Origin: Erwinia_E haradaeae_G
GTDB lineage: Bacteria; Pseudomonadota; Gammaproteobacteria; Enterobacterales; Enterobacteriaceae
Assembly (NCBI RefSeq): GCF_900698955.1
Contig: NZ_LR217720.1
Location: 1-64,000 of the forward strand
DNA length: 64,000 nt
Direction of reading: 5' to 3'
The notes below the pieces were generated by a model. That model ran no database searches. It had not been told where the DNA came from and was given only the letters and a program-made list of their open reading frames with translations. Numbering within the stretch: position 1 is the first letter of the stretch; the number at the start of each line of letters is the position of its first letter. Shown piece by piece: positions 9,714 through 20,648 of the stretch. The position numbers and the translations under genes were made by a program.

Positions 9714-10532
9714 TTATTTTATATGTAGAGAAGTTTGTATAAATGTTTTTTTGTCTTCCCAGCGTAGCGCTGTTAGATGTCCACCCCAACAACACCCTGT
9801 ATCTAATCCAATAATTCCATTTGGGAGTCCTTTTCCGGATAATGCCGCCCAGTGGCCAAATATGATTGTATAATCTTTTGTAATGAGACTGGGTATACTA
9901 AACCAAGGTTTTAGTGGGGAAGGGGTGCGATTTGGTAGTGTTTTAGCAACCATATCTAGCTGTCCATTAGGAAAACAATACCTCATGCGTGTCAAGGCAT
10001 TAGTGCTAAAACGTAATCGTTCGAGGCCGGTTAATTCTGGTGACCAGTTGTTTGGAGTGTTTTCATACATAGATTCAAAAAACTCTAAATAAGACTCACC
10101 ACTTAATACTTCTGCCATTTCACATGCACATGTACGTGCTGTTTTGAGATCCCATTGAGGCGTGATACCTGCATGGGACATGATAATCTTATTTTTTTCA
10201 TCTATTTGCAATAAAGGTTGGTTTCTTAGCCAATTGATCAATGATTGTATATCATGCGCTTCTAACAAGTTTTTCAGAGGAGTTTTTGGTTTTTTGCGAC
10301 TCTTTCCGACATACATAGCCAATAGATTCAGATCATGATTACCTAAGACTAGTTTTACGCAGTTATTTAACTGATATAATAAACGTAAGACTTCAAGGGA
10401 ATGCGGCCCACGAGCGACCAAATCACCAGTTAACCATAATTTATCTTGATCAGGGTTAAATTTTACTTTCGCAAGTAATAATTGTAATTCGTTATAACAT
10501 CCATGGATGTCACCAACTAAATATGTGCTCAT
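9714..10532 (-). CDS. apaH: Bis(5'-nucleosyl)-tetraphosphatase, symmetrical (ApaH)
   Basis: Metallophosphatase that splits Ap4A into two ADP and, in E. coli, also decaps Np4-capped RNAs. The metal-binding motifs are in order: GDIHGC, GDLVARGP, GNHD and SHAGITPQWD. The chosen ATG gives MSTYLVGDIHGC, matching E. coli MATYLIGDVHGC, and 272 residues (E. coli 280); an in-frame upstream ATG at 10586 would add 18 residues with no counterpart. In E. coli it ends the surA-pdxA-ksgA-apaGH operon; here it stands alone. The C-terminal tail is about eight residues shorter. Confidence 0.97.
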   Translation of the reverse strand: MSTYLVGDIHGCYNELQLLLAKVKFNPDQDKLWLTGDLVARGPHSLEVLRLLYQLNNCVKLVLGNHDLNLLAMYVGKSRKKPKTPLKNLLEAHDIQSLINWLRNQPLLQIDEKNKIIMSHAGITPQWDLKTARTCACEMAEVLSGESYLEFFESMYENTPNNWSPELTGLERLRFSTNALTRMRYCFPNGQLDMVAKTLPNRTPSPLKPWFSIPSLITKDYTIIFGHWAALSGKGLPNGIIGLDTGCCWGGHLTALRWEDKKTFIQTSLHIK

Positions 10533-11379
10533 CAATACACCACTAAAGACAAAATAAATAGGGAGGCGTGTGCGGTATATATCCATCGTATGAATATAGT
10601 CGATGAAAGATCATAGCGTATATTTATTATATAGGTTTTTTGATGAAAGCAGTAATTATGTATGGTGTGTTTTATCTTTATTTTGCGCACTGCTATTCTA
10701 TACATAATATTCATACTAATGAATATATTACATATAGGTATATCGGATCTTATCTGTTTAATATAGTTATGATTCTTAATGGAAGAATATATTAACTTGA
10801 GAATCTGATATCGCAGAAAAGGTTTTTAAGAGATATAACGATAAATATCAATATATATTGACAAGAAATTTGCTATTTATATGGAAAGTGAATATGTAAC
10901 GTCTACATATAAACATCATTTTTACTGATATTATACTCAAATTCCAGCTAATGCTAATTTCTATAGGTCTTGGAAAATTCAGTGATTTTGAAGAAATCTC
11001 ACAAGCATGAATATTTTATACCTAGAGTATAATTGATCTATGTTGTGCTTATCAGCAAATGCATATGCATTTGCTGCACAGGTCAAATGATGAATAGGAT
11101 AATACTATCTTTAGTAGACATACTTCTCATATGCCATGAATTAATGGTGAGTATATTTTTGACGTCACCTTTTAAGGATTATCATAGCGTACTGTAGATT
11201 AAATCAGACTAAATTTTATTGAGCCTATTATGCGTGCATAGGTACTACTTTCTCATATTTTGTGTTTTATAGTTTATGCATGTTTTGATTGACATCTTTG
11301 ACTATATATCTCCATGTACAACGGATAAGACGGTACAAAGATTGCATCTTATGTATAGAATGAGATAAGACATCTTTTA
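10533..11379. other. Gene-free spacer upstream of apaH
   Basis: About 850 bp with no gene on either strand. The one notable structure is a perfect 24-bp palindrome at 11053-11076. Confidence 0.65.
11053..11076. repeat. Perfect 24-bp palindrome without spacer
   Basis: The half-site CAGCAAATGCAT is followed at once by its exact reverse complement. Zero-spacer palindromes of this length resemble sites for dimeric DNA-binding proteins rather than terminators, as there is no loop or T-run. It lies between apaH and rplS, about 520 bp upstream of apaH and 300 bp past the rplS stop. It resembles no operator I know. Confidence 0.9.
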
Positions 11380-11724
11380 TTACAAACGTTCTTTTATTCG
11401 TGCCGCCTTACCAGTACGTTTACGAAGATAGTATAATTTAGCTTTGCGTACTGCTCCATGACGTTTAATAGTGATATTATGAATCATAGGGGAATGAGTC
11501 TGGAAGACACGCTCTAAGCCCTCTCCATTAGAAATTTTACGCACTGTAAATGCAGAGTTTAATCCTCTTTTTCGAATAGCGATCACAATACCATCAAATG
11601 TTTGTAAGCGTTTTTTTATACCTTCAAATACCCATACCACTACTTCTAGTGAATCTCCAGAACGGAATATAGGAATATTTAGTTTTAGTTGCTTTTCTTC
11701 AATTTTCTTAATTATATTACTCAT
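11380..11724 (-). CDS. rplS: 50S ribosomal protein L19
   Basis: Ribosomal protein at the 30S-50S interface (bridge B8 area). The chosen start gives MSNIIKKIEEKQ, matching E. coli MSNIIKQLEQEQ, and 114 residues (E. coli 115). An upstream in-frame start at 11763 would overlap trmD and add 13 unmatched residues. The core AFTVRKISNGEGLERVFQTHSP and the C-terminal RKAKLYYLRKRTGKAARIKERL are nearly identical to E. coli. It is the last gene of rpsP-rimM-trmD-rplS, 29 bp behind trmD. Confidence 0.98.
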   Translation of the reverse strand: MSNIIKKIEEKQLKLNIPIFRSGDSLEVVVWVFEGIKKRLQTFDGIVIAIRKRGLNSAFTVRKISNGEGLERVFQTHSPMIHNITIKRHGAVRKAKLYYLRKRTGKAARIKERL

Positions 11725-11753
11725 TACTTTATCTCTGATAGTGGGTAGATAAG

Positions 11754-12536
11754 TTAAGACCACGAGGAGCTGTCTAGTCCTTGTATTTTTTTATGCATTA
11801 CAGAGTGTTCACTCTGGAATTCAGTCAGTAATGATTTTTGCTCTTCAGTTAAGACAAGCTTCTTTAACAGTTCTGGTCGACGTAGCCAAGTACGACCGAT
11901 TGACTGTTTGAGGCGCCAACGACGAATTTTATCATGATCCCCTGACAATAAAACAGAAGGGACGTGGATTCCCTCTAGTACTTCTGGCCTAGTATAGTGT
12001 GGGTAGTCTAATAAACCATTAAAAAAAGAATCTTGCATAGCGGAATCTTGTTTTCCTAGCACACCGGGTAAGAATCTTGCTACTGCATCAATGAGTGTCA
12101 TAGCTGGTAATTCCCCCCCGCTGAGCACGTAGTCACCAATAGACCATTCTTCATCAATGTCATGTTGAATAACTCGTTCATCGATACCTTCATAGCGACC
12201 ACATACTAAAATAAGGTTTGGATGTTTTGCTAATTCATATACACCATTTTGATCCAGCGTGCGCCCTTGAGGTGATAAATAGATCACCTTATGGTTGGGA
12301 CCCACTGTCTTTTGAGCCGTGCGAATAGCATCTCGTAATGGTTGGAGCATCATTAACATTCCTGGACCTCCGCCATATGTACGTCCATCAATGGTACGAT
12401 GTTTATCATGTGTAAAGTCACGTGGATTCCAGCTATGCAATTGAATCAAGTTGTTCTGTATTGCTCGCCTAGTGACTCCATAATCAGTAATAGCACGGAA
12501 CATCTGAGGAAATAGACTGATGACACCAATCCACAT
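11754..12536 (-). CDS. trmD: tRNA (guanine-N1)-methyltransferase TrmD
   Basis: Makes m1G37 next to the anticodon of tRNAs reading CUN, CCN and CGG codons, which prevents +1 frameshifting. It is a SPOUT-family methyltransferase with a trefoil knot. The chosen start gives MWIGVISLFPQMFRAITDYGV, matching E. coli, and 260 residues (E. coli 255). The S-adenosylmethionine site is seen in YGGGPGM, LVCGRYEGIDERV and EEWSIGDYVLSGGELPA. It lies between rimM and rplS in the standard operon. The extra 13 residues possible from 12575 have no counterpart. Confidence 0.98.
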   Translation of the reverse strand: MWIGVISLFPQMFRAITDYGVTRRAIQNNLIQLHSWNPRDFTHDKHRTIDGRTYGGGPGMLMMLQPLRDAIRTAQKTVGPNHKVIYLSPQGRTLDQNGVYELAKHPNLILVCGRYEGIDERVIQHDIDEEWSIGDYVLSGGELPAMTLIDAVARFLPGVLGKQDSAMQDSFFNGLLDYPHYTRPEVLEGIHVPSVLLSGDHDKIRRWRLKQSIGRTWLRRPELLKKLVLTEEQKSLLTEFQSEHSVMHKKIQGLDSSSWS

Positions 12537-12590
12537 ATTGATCTCTAAAAAATAACATTGATATAAAGTTGTCAAATTACGATTTCAGAA

Positions 12591-13136
12591 TTATTTATCC
12601 CAATGTACATAAATTATCTGATTCGCAAGATCTATATTTTTAATCACCTTGTTATGAAGAAAGGGAATTAATATTTCTTTCATTCTACCACGCACTTTTA
12701 AATTCGTCTGTACAATCAGCACATCATTTGAACCAGTTTCGAGTATCTGAATCACGACACCCAACACAATATGTTTAATATTAATAACTTGACATCCTAT
12801 GAGGTCTTTCCAATAGTATTCCCCTTCCGACAGAGGAGGAAGTTGGTTGGTATGTATGATGATTTCCTGATTGGTTAATTTTTCCCTTACGATTTCAGGG
12901 TAATCTATACCTTTAATCTTGATCACTATTTTCTGGTTGTATGTCTTCCATCGCGCTACTTCTATAATATCCAATTTATCTGCTATTTTCACAAACCAGG
13001 GATAATACCTAAAAATATTAGTGTTGACTTCAGTATAAGAACATACTTTGAGCCAACCATGCGTACCATATGGAGCACCCATGATACCTATAATCAATGA
13101 ATTAACTGGAACCCATTGCGGGAGTGGTATTTTCAT
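12591..13136 (-). CDS. rimM: 16S rRNA maturation factor RimM
   Basis: Assembly factor for the 30S head; it binds protein S19 and helps 16S processing. The 181 residues (E. coli 182) contain the N-terminal domain with GAPYGTHGWLKV and the PRC-barrel C-terminal domain with the conserved EGEYYWKDLIGCQV and ETGSNDVLIV. The ATG overlaps the rpsP stop by four bases (ATGA), showing translational coupling. The sequence is less conserved than its operon neighbours, as is usual for this family. Confidence 0.97.
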   Translation of the reverse strand: MKIPLPQWVPVNSLIIGIMGAPYGTHGWLKVCSYTEVNTNIFRYYPWFVKIADKLDIIEVARWKTYNQKIVIKIKGIDYPEIVREKLTNQEIIIHTNQLPPLSEGEYYWKDLIGCQVINIKHIVLGVVIQILETGSNDVLIVQTNLKVRGRMKEILIPFLHNKVIKNIDLANQIIYVHWDK

Positions 13137-13402
13137 GTAGAAGCTTGCAATATATGATTATGTTTTTTTGCTTTTTTAATGAGTTTTTTGACACAGTTAG
13201 ATAGAACAGCGCCTTGTTTTACCCAAATATCAATACGGTCTATATCTAAACGCAGGGGAGTGGCATAACCAGCAGAGATTGGATTAAAAAATCCCACTCG
13301 TTCGATAAAACGACCATCGCGTGCATTGCGACTGTCTGTAACAACGACTTGATAAAATGGACGCTTTTTTGCGCCATGACGTGCTAAACGAATTTTTACC
13401 AT
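13133..13402 (-). CDS. rpsP: 30S ribosomal protein S16
   Basis: Early 30S assembly protein. It has 89 residues (E. coli 82). MVKIRLARHGAKKRPFYQVVV and RFIERVGFFNP are nearly identical to E. coli; the C-terminal third is divergent, lysine-rich and a few residues longer. A good ribosome site (AGAGGA) precedes the ATG. It opens the rpsP-rimM-trmD-rplS operon. The usual upstream neighbour ffh is absent; purL lies upstream instead. Confidence 0.98.
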   Translation of the reverse strand: MVKIRLARHGAKKRPFYQVVVTDSRNARDGRFIERVGFFNPISAGYATPLRLDIDRIDIWVKQGAVLSNCVKKLIKKAKKHNHILQAST

Positions 13403-13658
13403 AAAATCCTCTTTAGTTAAAAGAAATGATCTTGATCAAAGAACAAGATTACATGCTCGGAATGAAAAATAATAGTGAATGATGTATTTGATAACGTTTT
13501 TGTATTAGATAATAGGTAGTATAGATTGCTTGTTTTGTAATATAAATAGGATAACATCCATTATTGCTGCGATTTTAAATAATATTAAGATATTGATATT
13601 AGTGTTTATTTAAACATGCAATATATACTTTTTGTATTCTATATAGAGATTCTCTAAT

Positions 13659-16600
13659 TCAACCTAATTGTTTACGAGCGTTACGAAATACACGCATCCA
13701 TGGACCATCGACTCCCCATTTTTCTGGATACCATGAATGAGTAATAGTCCGATAGACCCGCTCTGGATGTGGCATCATAATTGTAACACATCCGCTCTCA
13801 TTGGTGACTGCTGCAATTCCATGCGGTGAACCGTTGGGATTAAACGGATACTGTTCAGTAACATTACCAAAGTTATCTATAAAACGTATTGCCACCAATT
13901 TTTTTCTTTCTAAGTTTTGGAGTTGTATGTTGTGAGAGATGTCTGCGTATCCTTCGCCATGTGACACTGCAATAGGTATTTTGGAGCCAATCATCCCCTC
14001 TAGAAGTAGAGAGGCGCTATTTGATATTTCCACAAGACTAAATCGACTTTCAAAGCATTCCGATTGATTACGTACAAAACGAGGCCAATCTTGACTTCCT
14101 GGGATGAGCTCTCTTAAATTAGATAGCATCTGGCATCCGTTACATACCCCTAGTGCTAAAGTTTGTTGACGTTGGAAGAATGTTGAAAATTCATCATACA
14201 GGCGATGATGAAACAAAATGGATTTTGCCCACCCCTCGCCCGCTCCTAGCACATCGCCATAGGAAAAACCTCCACATGCGGCTAGCATATGGATGTCTTT
14301 TAAGCTACGCGACCCTGATAGTAAATCGTTCATATGCATGTCAATAGCGTCAAAACCAGCTTCATGGAAAGCCGCTGCCATTTCAACATGAGAATTAATC
14401 CCTTGTTCACGTAATATTGCTACTTTTGGTCGAGGGCTGTTCGCTATAAATGGCGCAGCGATATCTTCTTGCGGATCAAAGGTGAGGGTCACATTCAGTC
14501 CTGGATCTCTGTTATCCATTTTACGTGTATGTTCTTGATCTGCAAATGTAGGATTATCTCGCATACGTTGTATTTTCCAAGTAGTTTCTGCCCACCAGAG
14601 ACGTAGCGATATACGACTATGATCGTATATTATTGATTGGTTCCGCGAGATGATAAATCGGTCACCTGGAGCAGCCTTGCCAAGTATATGTATACAGGAC
14701 AGTAGTTGATAGTCTTCTAACACTTGTTGTACCGCTTTTAGATCGACAGATCTTACCTGAATGACCGCGCCTAGCTCCTCATTAAACAAGACGGAAAGGA
14801 TATCATTACTCATTGTGGTAATGTCGATCTCAATACCACAGTGACCTGCGAAAGCCATTTCTGCTAATGTAACGAGTAGCCCACCGTCTGAACGATCGTG
14901 ATAGGCCAGTATATGATTTTTAGATAGTAATGTTTGAATAGCTTTCCAAAAATTTGCTAATTGTTGTACATCTCTAATGTCTGCAGGTTGGTCTCCTAAC
15001 TGACGATAAACCTGTGATAAAGCCGTAGCGCCAAGTGCGTTGTGCCCATTACCAAGGTCAATGAGAAGGAGGACATTATCGCAAGTTTTGAGTTGTGGTG
15101 TTACAGTTTTACGAATATCTTCTACGCGTGCAAATGCAGTAATTACTAGAGATAAAGGAGCGGTGACTGCATGTTCTTCATTATCTTCATTCCAGCGTGT
15201 TTTCATAGACATAGAATCCTTTCCTACTGGAATAGTAAGGCCGAGTGCTGGACATAATTCCTTGCTTACTGCGTTAACTGCTTCGTATAAACCAACGTCC
15301 TCGCCAGGATGACAACTGGCTGCCATCCAGTTTGCTGATAACTTTACTCGATTTATTGTGCCAATCTGTGTTGCTGCAAGGTTAGTAAGCGCCTCGCCAA
15401 CTGCCAAGCGGCCAGAAGCGGCACAGTTTATTAAGGAGACTGGGGTGCGTTCTCCTAGAGCGAGCGCTTCACCGTAATAACAATCGCGCGCTAAACTAGC
15501 GCTTGTTACTGCGCAGTCAGCAACAGGAATCTGCCATGGGCCAATCATTTGGTCACGAACTACCATCCCTCCAACAGAACGATCACAAATTGTAATTAAG
15601 AATGTTTTTTCTGCTACTGTAGGTAAATGTAGTACGCGATATACTGCATCAGAAAGAGATATATGATTATATACTAGCGGTATGTGTTTAACTTTTGAGT
15701 TAGAGACAGTACGCGTAAGCTTTAGCGTATGGTCCAAAAGGAAATGCATGGGAATGTCGATTAATGTTGTATTAAAATAGTTGTCAAAAAGTAATAGGTG
15801 TTTATCTGCAGTAGCTTCGCCGATCACGGAATATGGTGTACGCTCACGCTGACATATCATATCAAAGAGTGATAAATGGTCACTAGAAATTGCTATCAGA
15901 TATCGTTCTTGTGATTCATTACACCATATTTCTAATGGGCTCATACCTTTTTCATTGCTAGGAATGTTACGTAAGTTAAATACACCGCCGCACTGACCAT
16001 AGTGTAGCATTTCTGGTAACGCATTAGAAATTCCACCAGCACCTATATCGTGAATCGATAAAATAGGGTTATTTTCCCTCAATTGCCAACAACGATCAAT
16101 TACTTCCTGACATCGGCGTTCCATTTCTGGGTTGTCACGTTGTACGGATGAAAAATCATAATCTGCGCTAGACTGTCCGGTGGTCACTGAAGAAGCCGCG
16201 CCTCCACCTACACCAATCTTCATCGCCGGGCCACCCAAAATAATAATTTTATCGCCTGCCATAATTTGGCGTTTCTTTACATGATCCGCATAGATATTTC
16301 CAATGCCACCCACAAGCATGATTGGTTTATGATAGCCACGTATTTCATAACCATTATGGCTTTGAATGCGTTCTGCATAAGTGCGAAAGTATCCACTAAT
16401 AATTGGCCGACCAAATTCGTTATTAAATGCAGATCCGCCTAATGATCCATTAATGATGATATCCAACGCGCTGCTAATATTGTTTGGTTTACCAAAATCT
16501 TCTTCCCATGGTTGCTTAAATCCTGGAATACACAAGTTAGATACGGAAAAACCTGATAATCCAGCTTTAGGTTTAGCTCCGCGCCCAGTGGCACCTTCAT

Positions 16601-17552
16601 CACGAATTTCACCGCCTGAACCCGTAGCTGCTCCTGGCCATGGGGAAATAGCTGTTGGATGATTATGTGTTTCTACCTTCATAACAATATGTGTTTTTTC
16701 TTGATGAAAGGTATAGAAACCATTTTGATTAGCATAAAAGCGGCCAATTGTAAATCCCTCCATTACTGCTGCATTATCTTGATAAGCTGAAAGAATATAA
16801 TCTGGAGTGGCTTTTAAGGTATGTTGAATCATTTTGAAGAGTGATGTATTGATTTTCTTTCCATCAATGATCCAGTCAGCATTAAAGATTTTATGACGAC
16901 AGTGCTCAGAGTTCGCCTGTGCAAACATATAGATTTCTATATCTGTTGGATTTCGTTTAAGGGCTTGAAACACTGTCATGAGGTAGTTAATTTCGCTATC
17001 TGAAAGTGCAAGATTAAGCATTATGTTAGCTTGTACTAGTTTTTCTTTCCCTCCATACAGTATATCAATATATTCTAGAGGTCTTGGGTATTGATGTATA
17101 AATAAGGCATTAGCTTCTTGTAGGTCAGTGAAGATGCTTTCTGTCATACGATCATAAAGGAATGTACCTACTTTTTTCCATTGTTTTTCACTTAAAGGTT
17201 CAGATGTGATATAGAATTTTTTTCCACGCTCTATGCGTTTAACGGTATTTAATGAGCAGTTGTGGGCAAGCTCAGTTGCTTTGGAAGACCATGCCGAGAG
17301 GGTACCAGGTCGTGGAACTACAAGCAATACTCGACCCTCTGGGATGTACTGATCTCGAGTAGGACCATATTGTAAGAGACGCTTTAGTAGAATGGTTTGA
17401 TCGTGCTTCAAAGGTTCGCTGATATCTACAAAATGAGTATGCTCAGCATAAATATTACGCACTGGGAGATTTTCTATCTGAAAGCTATTGAGTAACGCTC
17501 TAATCCTACTGACCGACAGTGCGGGTGGACCACGCAGTATTTCCATCATCAT
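13659..17552 (-). CDS. purL: Phosphoribosylformylglycinamidine synthase (FGAM synthetase)
   Basis: Fourth step of purine synthesis: FGAR plus glutamine and ATP gives FGAM. This is the large single-chain type, 1297 residues (E. coli 1295). In order: the N-terminal PurS-like domain (about 1-140), a linker, the synthetase core with AQANSEHCRHKIFNADW, KVETHNHPTAISPWPGAATG and GKDSMSMKTRW, and the C-terminal glutaminase with nucleophile Cys in LGVCNGCQM and the His-Glu pair in MPHPERV. Three ATGs stand in a row; the second gives MMEILRG exactly as in E. coli. With purM and purN elsewhere in the window it shows that de novo purine synthesis is kept. Confidence 0.98.
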   Translation of the reverse strand: MMMEILRGPPALSVSRIRALLNSFQIENLPVRNIYAEHTHFVDISEPLKHDQTILLKRLLQYGPTRDQYIPEGRVLLVVPRPGTLSAWSSKATELAHNCSLNTVKRIERGKKFYITSEPLSEKQWKKVGTFLYDRMTESIFTDLQEANALFIHQYPRPLEYIDILYGGKEKLVQANIMLNLALSDSEINYLMTVFQALKRNPTDIEIYMFAQANSEHCRHKIFNADWIIDGKKINTSLFKMIQHTLKATPDYILSAYQDNAAVMEGFTIGRFYANQNGFYTFHQEKTHIVMKVETHNHPTAISPWPGAATGSGGEIRDEGATGRGAKPKAGLSGFSVSNLCIPGFKQPWEEDFGKPNNISSALDIIINGSLGGSAFNNEFGRPIISGYFRTYAERIQSHNGYEIRGYHKPIMLVGGIGNIYADHVKKRQIMAGDKIIILGGPAMKIGVGGGAASSVTTGQSSADYDFSSVQRDNPEMERRCQEVIDRCWQLRENNPILSIHDIGAGGISNALPEMLHYGQCGGVFNLRNIPSNEKGMSPLEIWCNESQERYLIAISSDHLSLFDMICQRERTPYSVIGEATADKHLLLFDNYFNTTLIDIPMHFLLDHTLKLTRTVSNSKVKHIPLVYNHISLSDAVYRVLHLPTVAEKTFLITICDRSVGGMVVRDQMIGPWQIPVADCAVTSASLARDCYYGEALALGERTPVSLINCAASGRLAVGEALTNLAATQIGTINRVKLSANWMAASCHPGEDVGLYEAVNAVSKELCPALGLTIPVGKDSMSMKTRWNEDNEEHAVTAPLSLVITAFARVEDIRKTVTPQLKTCDNVLLLIDLGNGHNALGATALSQVYRQLGDQPADIRDVQQLANFWKAIQTLLSKNHILAYHDRSDGGLLVTLAEMAFAGHCGIEIDITTMSNDILSVLFNEELGAVIQVRSVDLKAVQQVLEDYQLLSCIHILGKAAPGDRFIISRNQSIIYDHSRISLRLWWAETTWKIQRMRDNPTFADQEHTRKMDNRDPGLNVTLTFDPQEDIAAPFIANSPRPKVAILREQGINSHVEMAAAFHEAGFDAIDMHMNDLLSGSRSLKDIHMLAACGGFSYGDVLGAGEGWAKSILFHHRLYDEFSTFFQRQQTLALGVCNGCQMLSNLRELIPGSQDWPRFVRNQSECFESRFSLVEISNSASLLLEGMIGSKIPIAVSHGEGYADISHNIQLQNLERKKLVAIRFIDNFGNVTEQYPFNPNGSPHGIAAVTNESGCVTIMMPHPERVYRTITHSWYPEKWGVDGPWMRVFRNARKQLG

Positions 17553-18935
17553 GAAAGGTCTCTATAATTTTTAGCGCCAATAGGTGGCTATATTTACTAG
17601 ATTTTAGGAAATACAGATTGTTATGACCGTTTCTTTTTTTTAAAATAAGTGTATGAAATTTTATGGATGTAAGTTGTCGCAGGGACATATATAAACCATT
17701 TAGTATTTCACCAATAAAAAGATAAAAATTTGGATAAAGATTGGAGTCGATATTACAATAAAATAAAACTACTAGGACGTTGTTACTTAGGTGCTTTTTG
17801 GATATCTCATAAAGATATCTCGTGAGAGATTATCTATTTTACTAATTTTACGTTACTATGTGATTCACATGCATACATGTGATAGTGATAAGTATCCGAG
17901 TAAATCTTTTTAGAGGTAATTGAATCGTTTTGTTTTTTATTTTGAATGAAAGGCTCTTTTGAGTTTAGAACACAAGTTTTTCCCATCCATATCATTGTAA
18001 ATTTTTAGTTGGTGTTTTTTACTGCTAACAGCATAGCATAATTTACAAAATATTATATATAACAAGACAGCAAAATATTTTTATTACAAAATAAGTATTG
18101 TATGTGTATGGCGATATAATACAAAGTATTACGCACTAGTAATTGATAGTAGATAGACTGGGTGTAGCCTGTAATATGAATGTAATATATTTTCGTAAAA
18201 TATTCATTGATTTTAAGTTGATCTATAAGTCTCTTAGGATCCTATTTAATATATCATATACGGGTCACGCTTGATATATTTCTTCTTATTCTTTATTGGT
18301 AATATACTTCATTTACTGGGGAATATGTAAAAAAATAGTGCCTTCGCGGCATCATTTCTTAACTATCTGCATCTATACATAACATAGCTATATAGGGATT
18401 TTTAGTCTTAAGAATCACCCTGATTCTAAAAAACCATCGATATAGTATGAATAAATATAAAATTTATCTTAATAAGAATAATGAATTCTATTCCCTTCGG
18501 TTCTTATTCAATATAATTATTGGAATTGTAGCAATATGGATATTATGCTTTTGTTGATACTTGAAGATAGAGCTACATTTCATCTCACCCTTGATGTGAT
18601 TCATGTTCATCTTATTTATTTTAATAAAATTTTATTTTTATAAAGATAGTTTAACATTAAAATATTAACATATGTGCGCAGTGATGATATGCAAATGATA
18701 CGTCACTATCAATTTTATATGTATATATCAGATATCGATGGACATTTTGATAACTCGATGTGTAACTATAGTACACGTTTTTGTATTAATAAAATGCTAT
18801 CCTATACAAGGTGCATATAGGATTATGGTTGACCAATATATAAGTTATATAATATCATTACTTTTTTTCACTATATACATCGATTTTTAGATGAATAATA
18901 GAATATTGACTGATGTCAGATGACAGTAGATTAAA
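17553..18935. other. Gene-free 1.4 kb spacer between tadA and purL
   Basis: No gene, tRNA or convincing terminator seen. A small 7-bp hairpin (AGAATCA / TGATTCT) lies near 18411-18427 but is flanked by an A-run rather than T-run on the plus strand. The purL promoter should be at the left edge. Confidence 0.65.
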
Positions 18936-19427
18936 TTAAGATAGAATGGTTTTGCCGTGAATCCTTTTTTCTGCTCTTTTCTGATAAAAAAAGTGAGTAA
19001 GTATATTAGAGCACTCTGTTTTAAGCACACCGCCGTTAACCTGAACATGATGATTTGTTCTTGTATCTCGTAATGTATGCAGACAGGTATTTATTGTACC
19101 ATCTTTAGAAGCACGAGCTCCGTATACCAGTCGACTAACACGACTATAAACTATTGCACCAGCACACATAGCACAAGGTTCAAGAGTGACATAGAGCACA
19201 GACTCTGTGAGACGATAATTACGTAGAACTTTCCCACCCTGTCGTAATGCTATGATTTCAGCATGTGCTGTGGGATCATGAGACTCAATAGGTTGGTTCC
19301 AACCTTTACCAATTACTTTATTATTCAGCACTAATATTGCGCCAATAGGAACTTCGCCTTGATTTTGAGCGTAATATGCAAGCACGATAGCATGATGCAT
19401 CCAGCGCTCGTCGTTATTGCGTGTCAA
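18936..19427 (-). CDS. tadA: tRNA-specific adenosine deaminase TadA
   Basis: Zinc enzyme that deaminates A34 to inosine in tRNA-Arg(ACG), letting it read CGU, CGC and CGA; essential in E. coli. The 163 residues (E. coli 167) show the deaminase signature: HAE in DPTAHAEIIALRQGG, with His as ligand and Glu as proton shuttle, and the PCAMC zinc cysteines in TLEPCAMCAGAIVYSRV. It stands alone, with long gene-free flanks on both sides. Confidence 0.97.
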   Translation of the reverse strand: MTRNNDERWMHHAIVLAYYAQNQGEVPIGAILVLNNKVIGKGWNQPIESHDPTAHAEIIALRQGGKVLRNYRLTESVLYVTLEPCAMCAGAIVYSRVSRLVYGARASKDGTINTCLHTLRDTRTNHHVQVNGGVLKTECSNILTHFFYQKRAEKRIHGKTILS

Positions 19428-20648
19428 TACAAAACCTCCGGTGATATAGATAGTTGTAATATTCTGTTTTATGGTGCGTATAGAGCTCTATAAAGTAACA
19501 GAATTTAATCATGAATAATTTTAACATTTTTGTGAGTTTTCGTACGCTTGATATAAAAATAAAAATAAAATTGGGGGAAATAAGAAGAAGTTGCTATTTT
19601 TCAAATACTTGGTCATATGATTGGCTGTCTTTGGGATGAAGAGCAAACGTGAATTTTAGAATATTTTGCTATAGCTATATTATAGAGAAGTATTCTGACA
19701 TATTCAGATACCCTCATATGTCATATGATGTAAGATATTAGATCTTGCCTAACTCATAGACATCATCTATACTTTTAAAGATAAAAGATACTCTAAGTAT
19801 AGATTTTTTAATATTCATATTGCAGCTACGGGATGCGTATGTCATCTTTGCATTTTTGATGAAACATAAGGAGGTATTTAATAAGGCAGTTGATTTATAT
19901 CATACGTGCTAAATTTTCTAGAATAGTTTTTATCCAAATATATGACAGATACAGATTATATTACTGATATTTTATCTTTTCGTGTACTGCAGAACAATGC
20001 GTATTATGTAAAAGACTTCATATTGTGATGGCTGCTGGGTCATATTTCATAAGCTGCTACCACCTTTTCTTTATTTTGCAATCTCTCTTCGATAGCTGTT
20101 AAGGCGTTGCATACTAAATGTATGCGTATGTAACTATATACAGCCCATAATAAAATAATATAGAGTAATGTGATTCACACACTTCATATAAAATTAAATA
20201 TAGTGATTTTATATCTTAGCGAGCATGATTGTAGACATATCATGTGGTTATTTTTTGTCCGCATAGAACGCGGGTGTAATAGTGATTATTTTCTAACTAG
20301 ATGCTATAATATGCACTATTCATAGCATCGGTTGTATGGTCATGAGTCTCTTGGATATTTAGAGATAGTACGGTATAATATATAGAGGTCTCTGGTGTGA
20401 TTTGTCGTATGTCTTTTTTATATTGTGCGGTATCAATTTTAATTGATGAGATTCGAAGTCACTGTTGTGTAAAAGATGATTTTCCAGAAACATATTTTTC
20501 TTGTATTTTTTGTATACAAGATAAGCACATAGTTTAGCATAATGTCATTTGAGGTAATCTTAACAGAGGTATTCCTCAAGTTTTCTCAGCTCTCTTTAAT
20601 ATGATGTTCAAGATCAAGTATATCAGTAGAAGTTGGAAATCTATCATA
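19428..20648. other. Gene-free 1.2 kb spacer between divergent tadA and rpiA
   Basis: No gene recognised. A strong Shine-Dalgarno-like AAGGAGGT at 19869-19876 has only very short frames behind it. Promoters of tadA and rpiA should lie at the two edges. Confidence 0.6.

Noticed and set aside
19858..19911. AAGGAGGT Shine-Dalgarno-like sequence with short frames nearby
   Set aside because: The frames around it are under 30 codons and resemble nothing; a chance match is likely.
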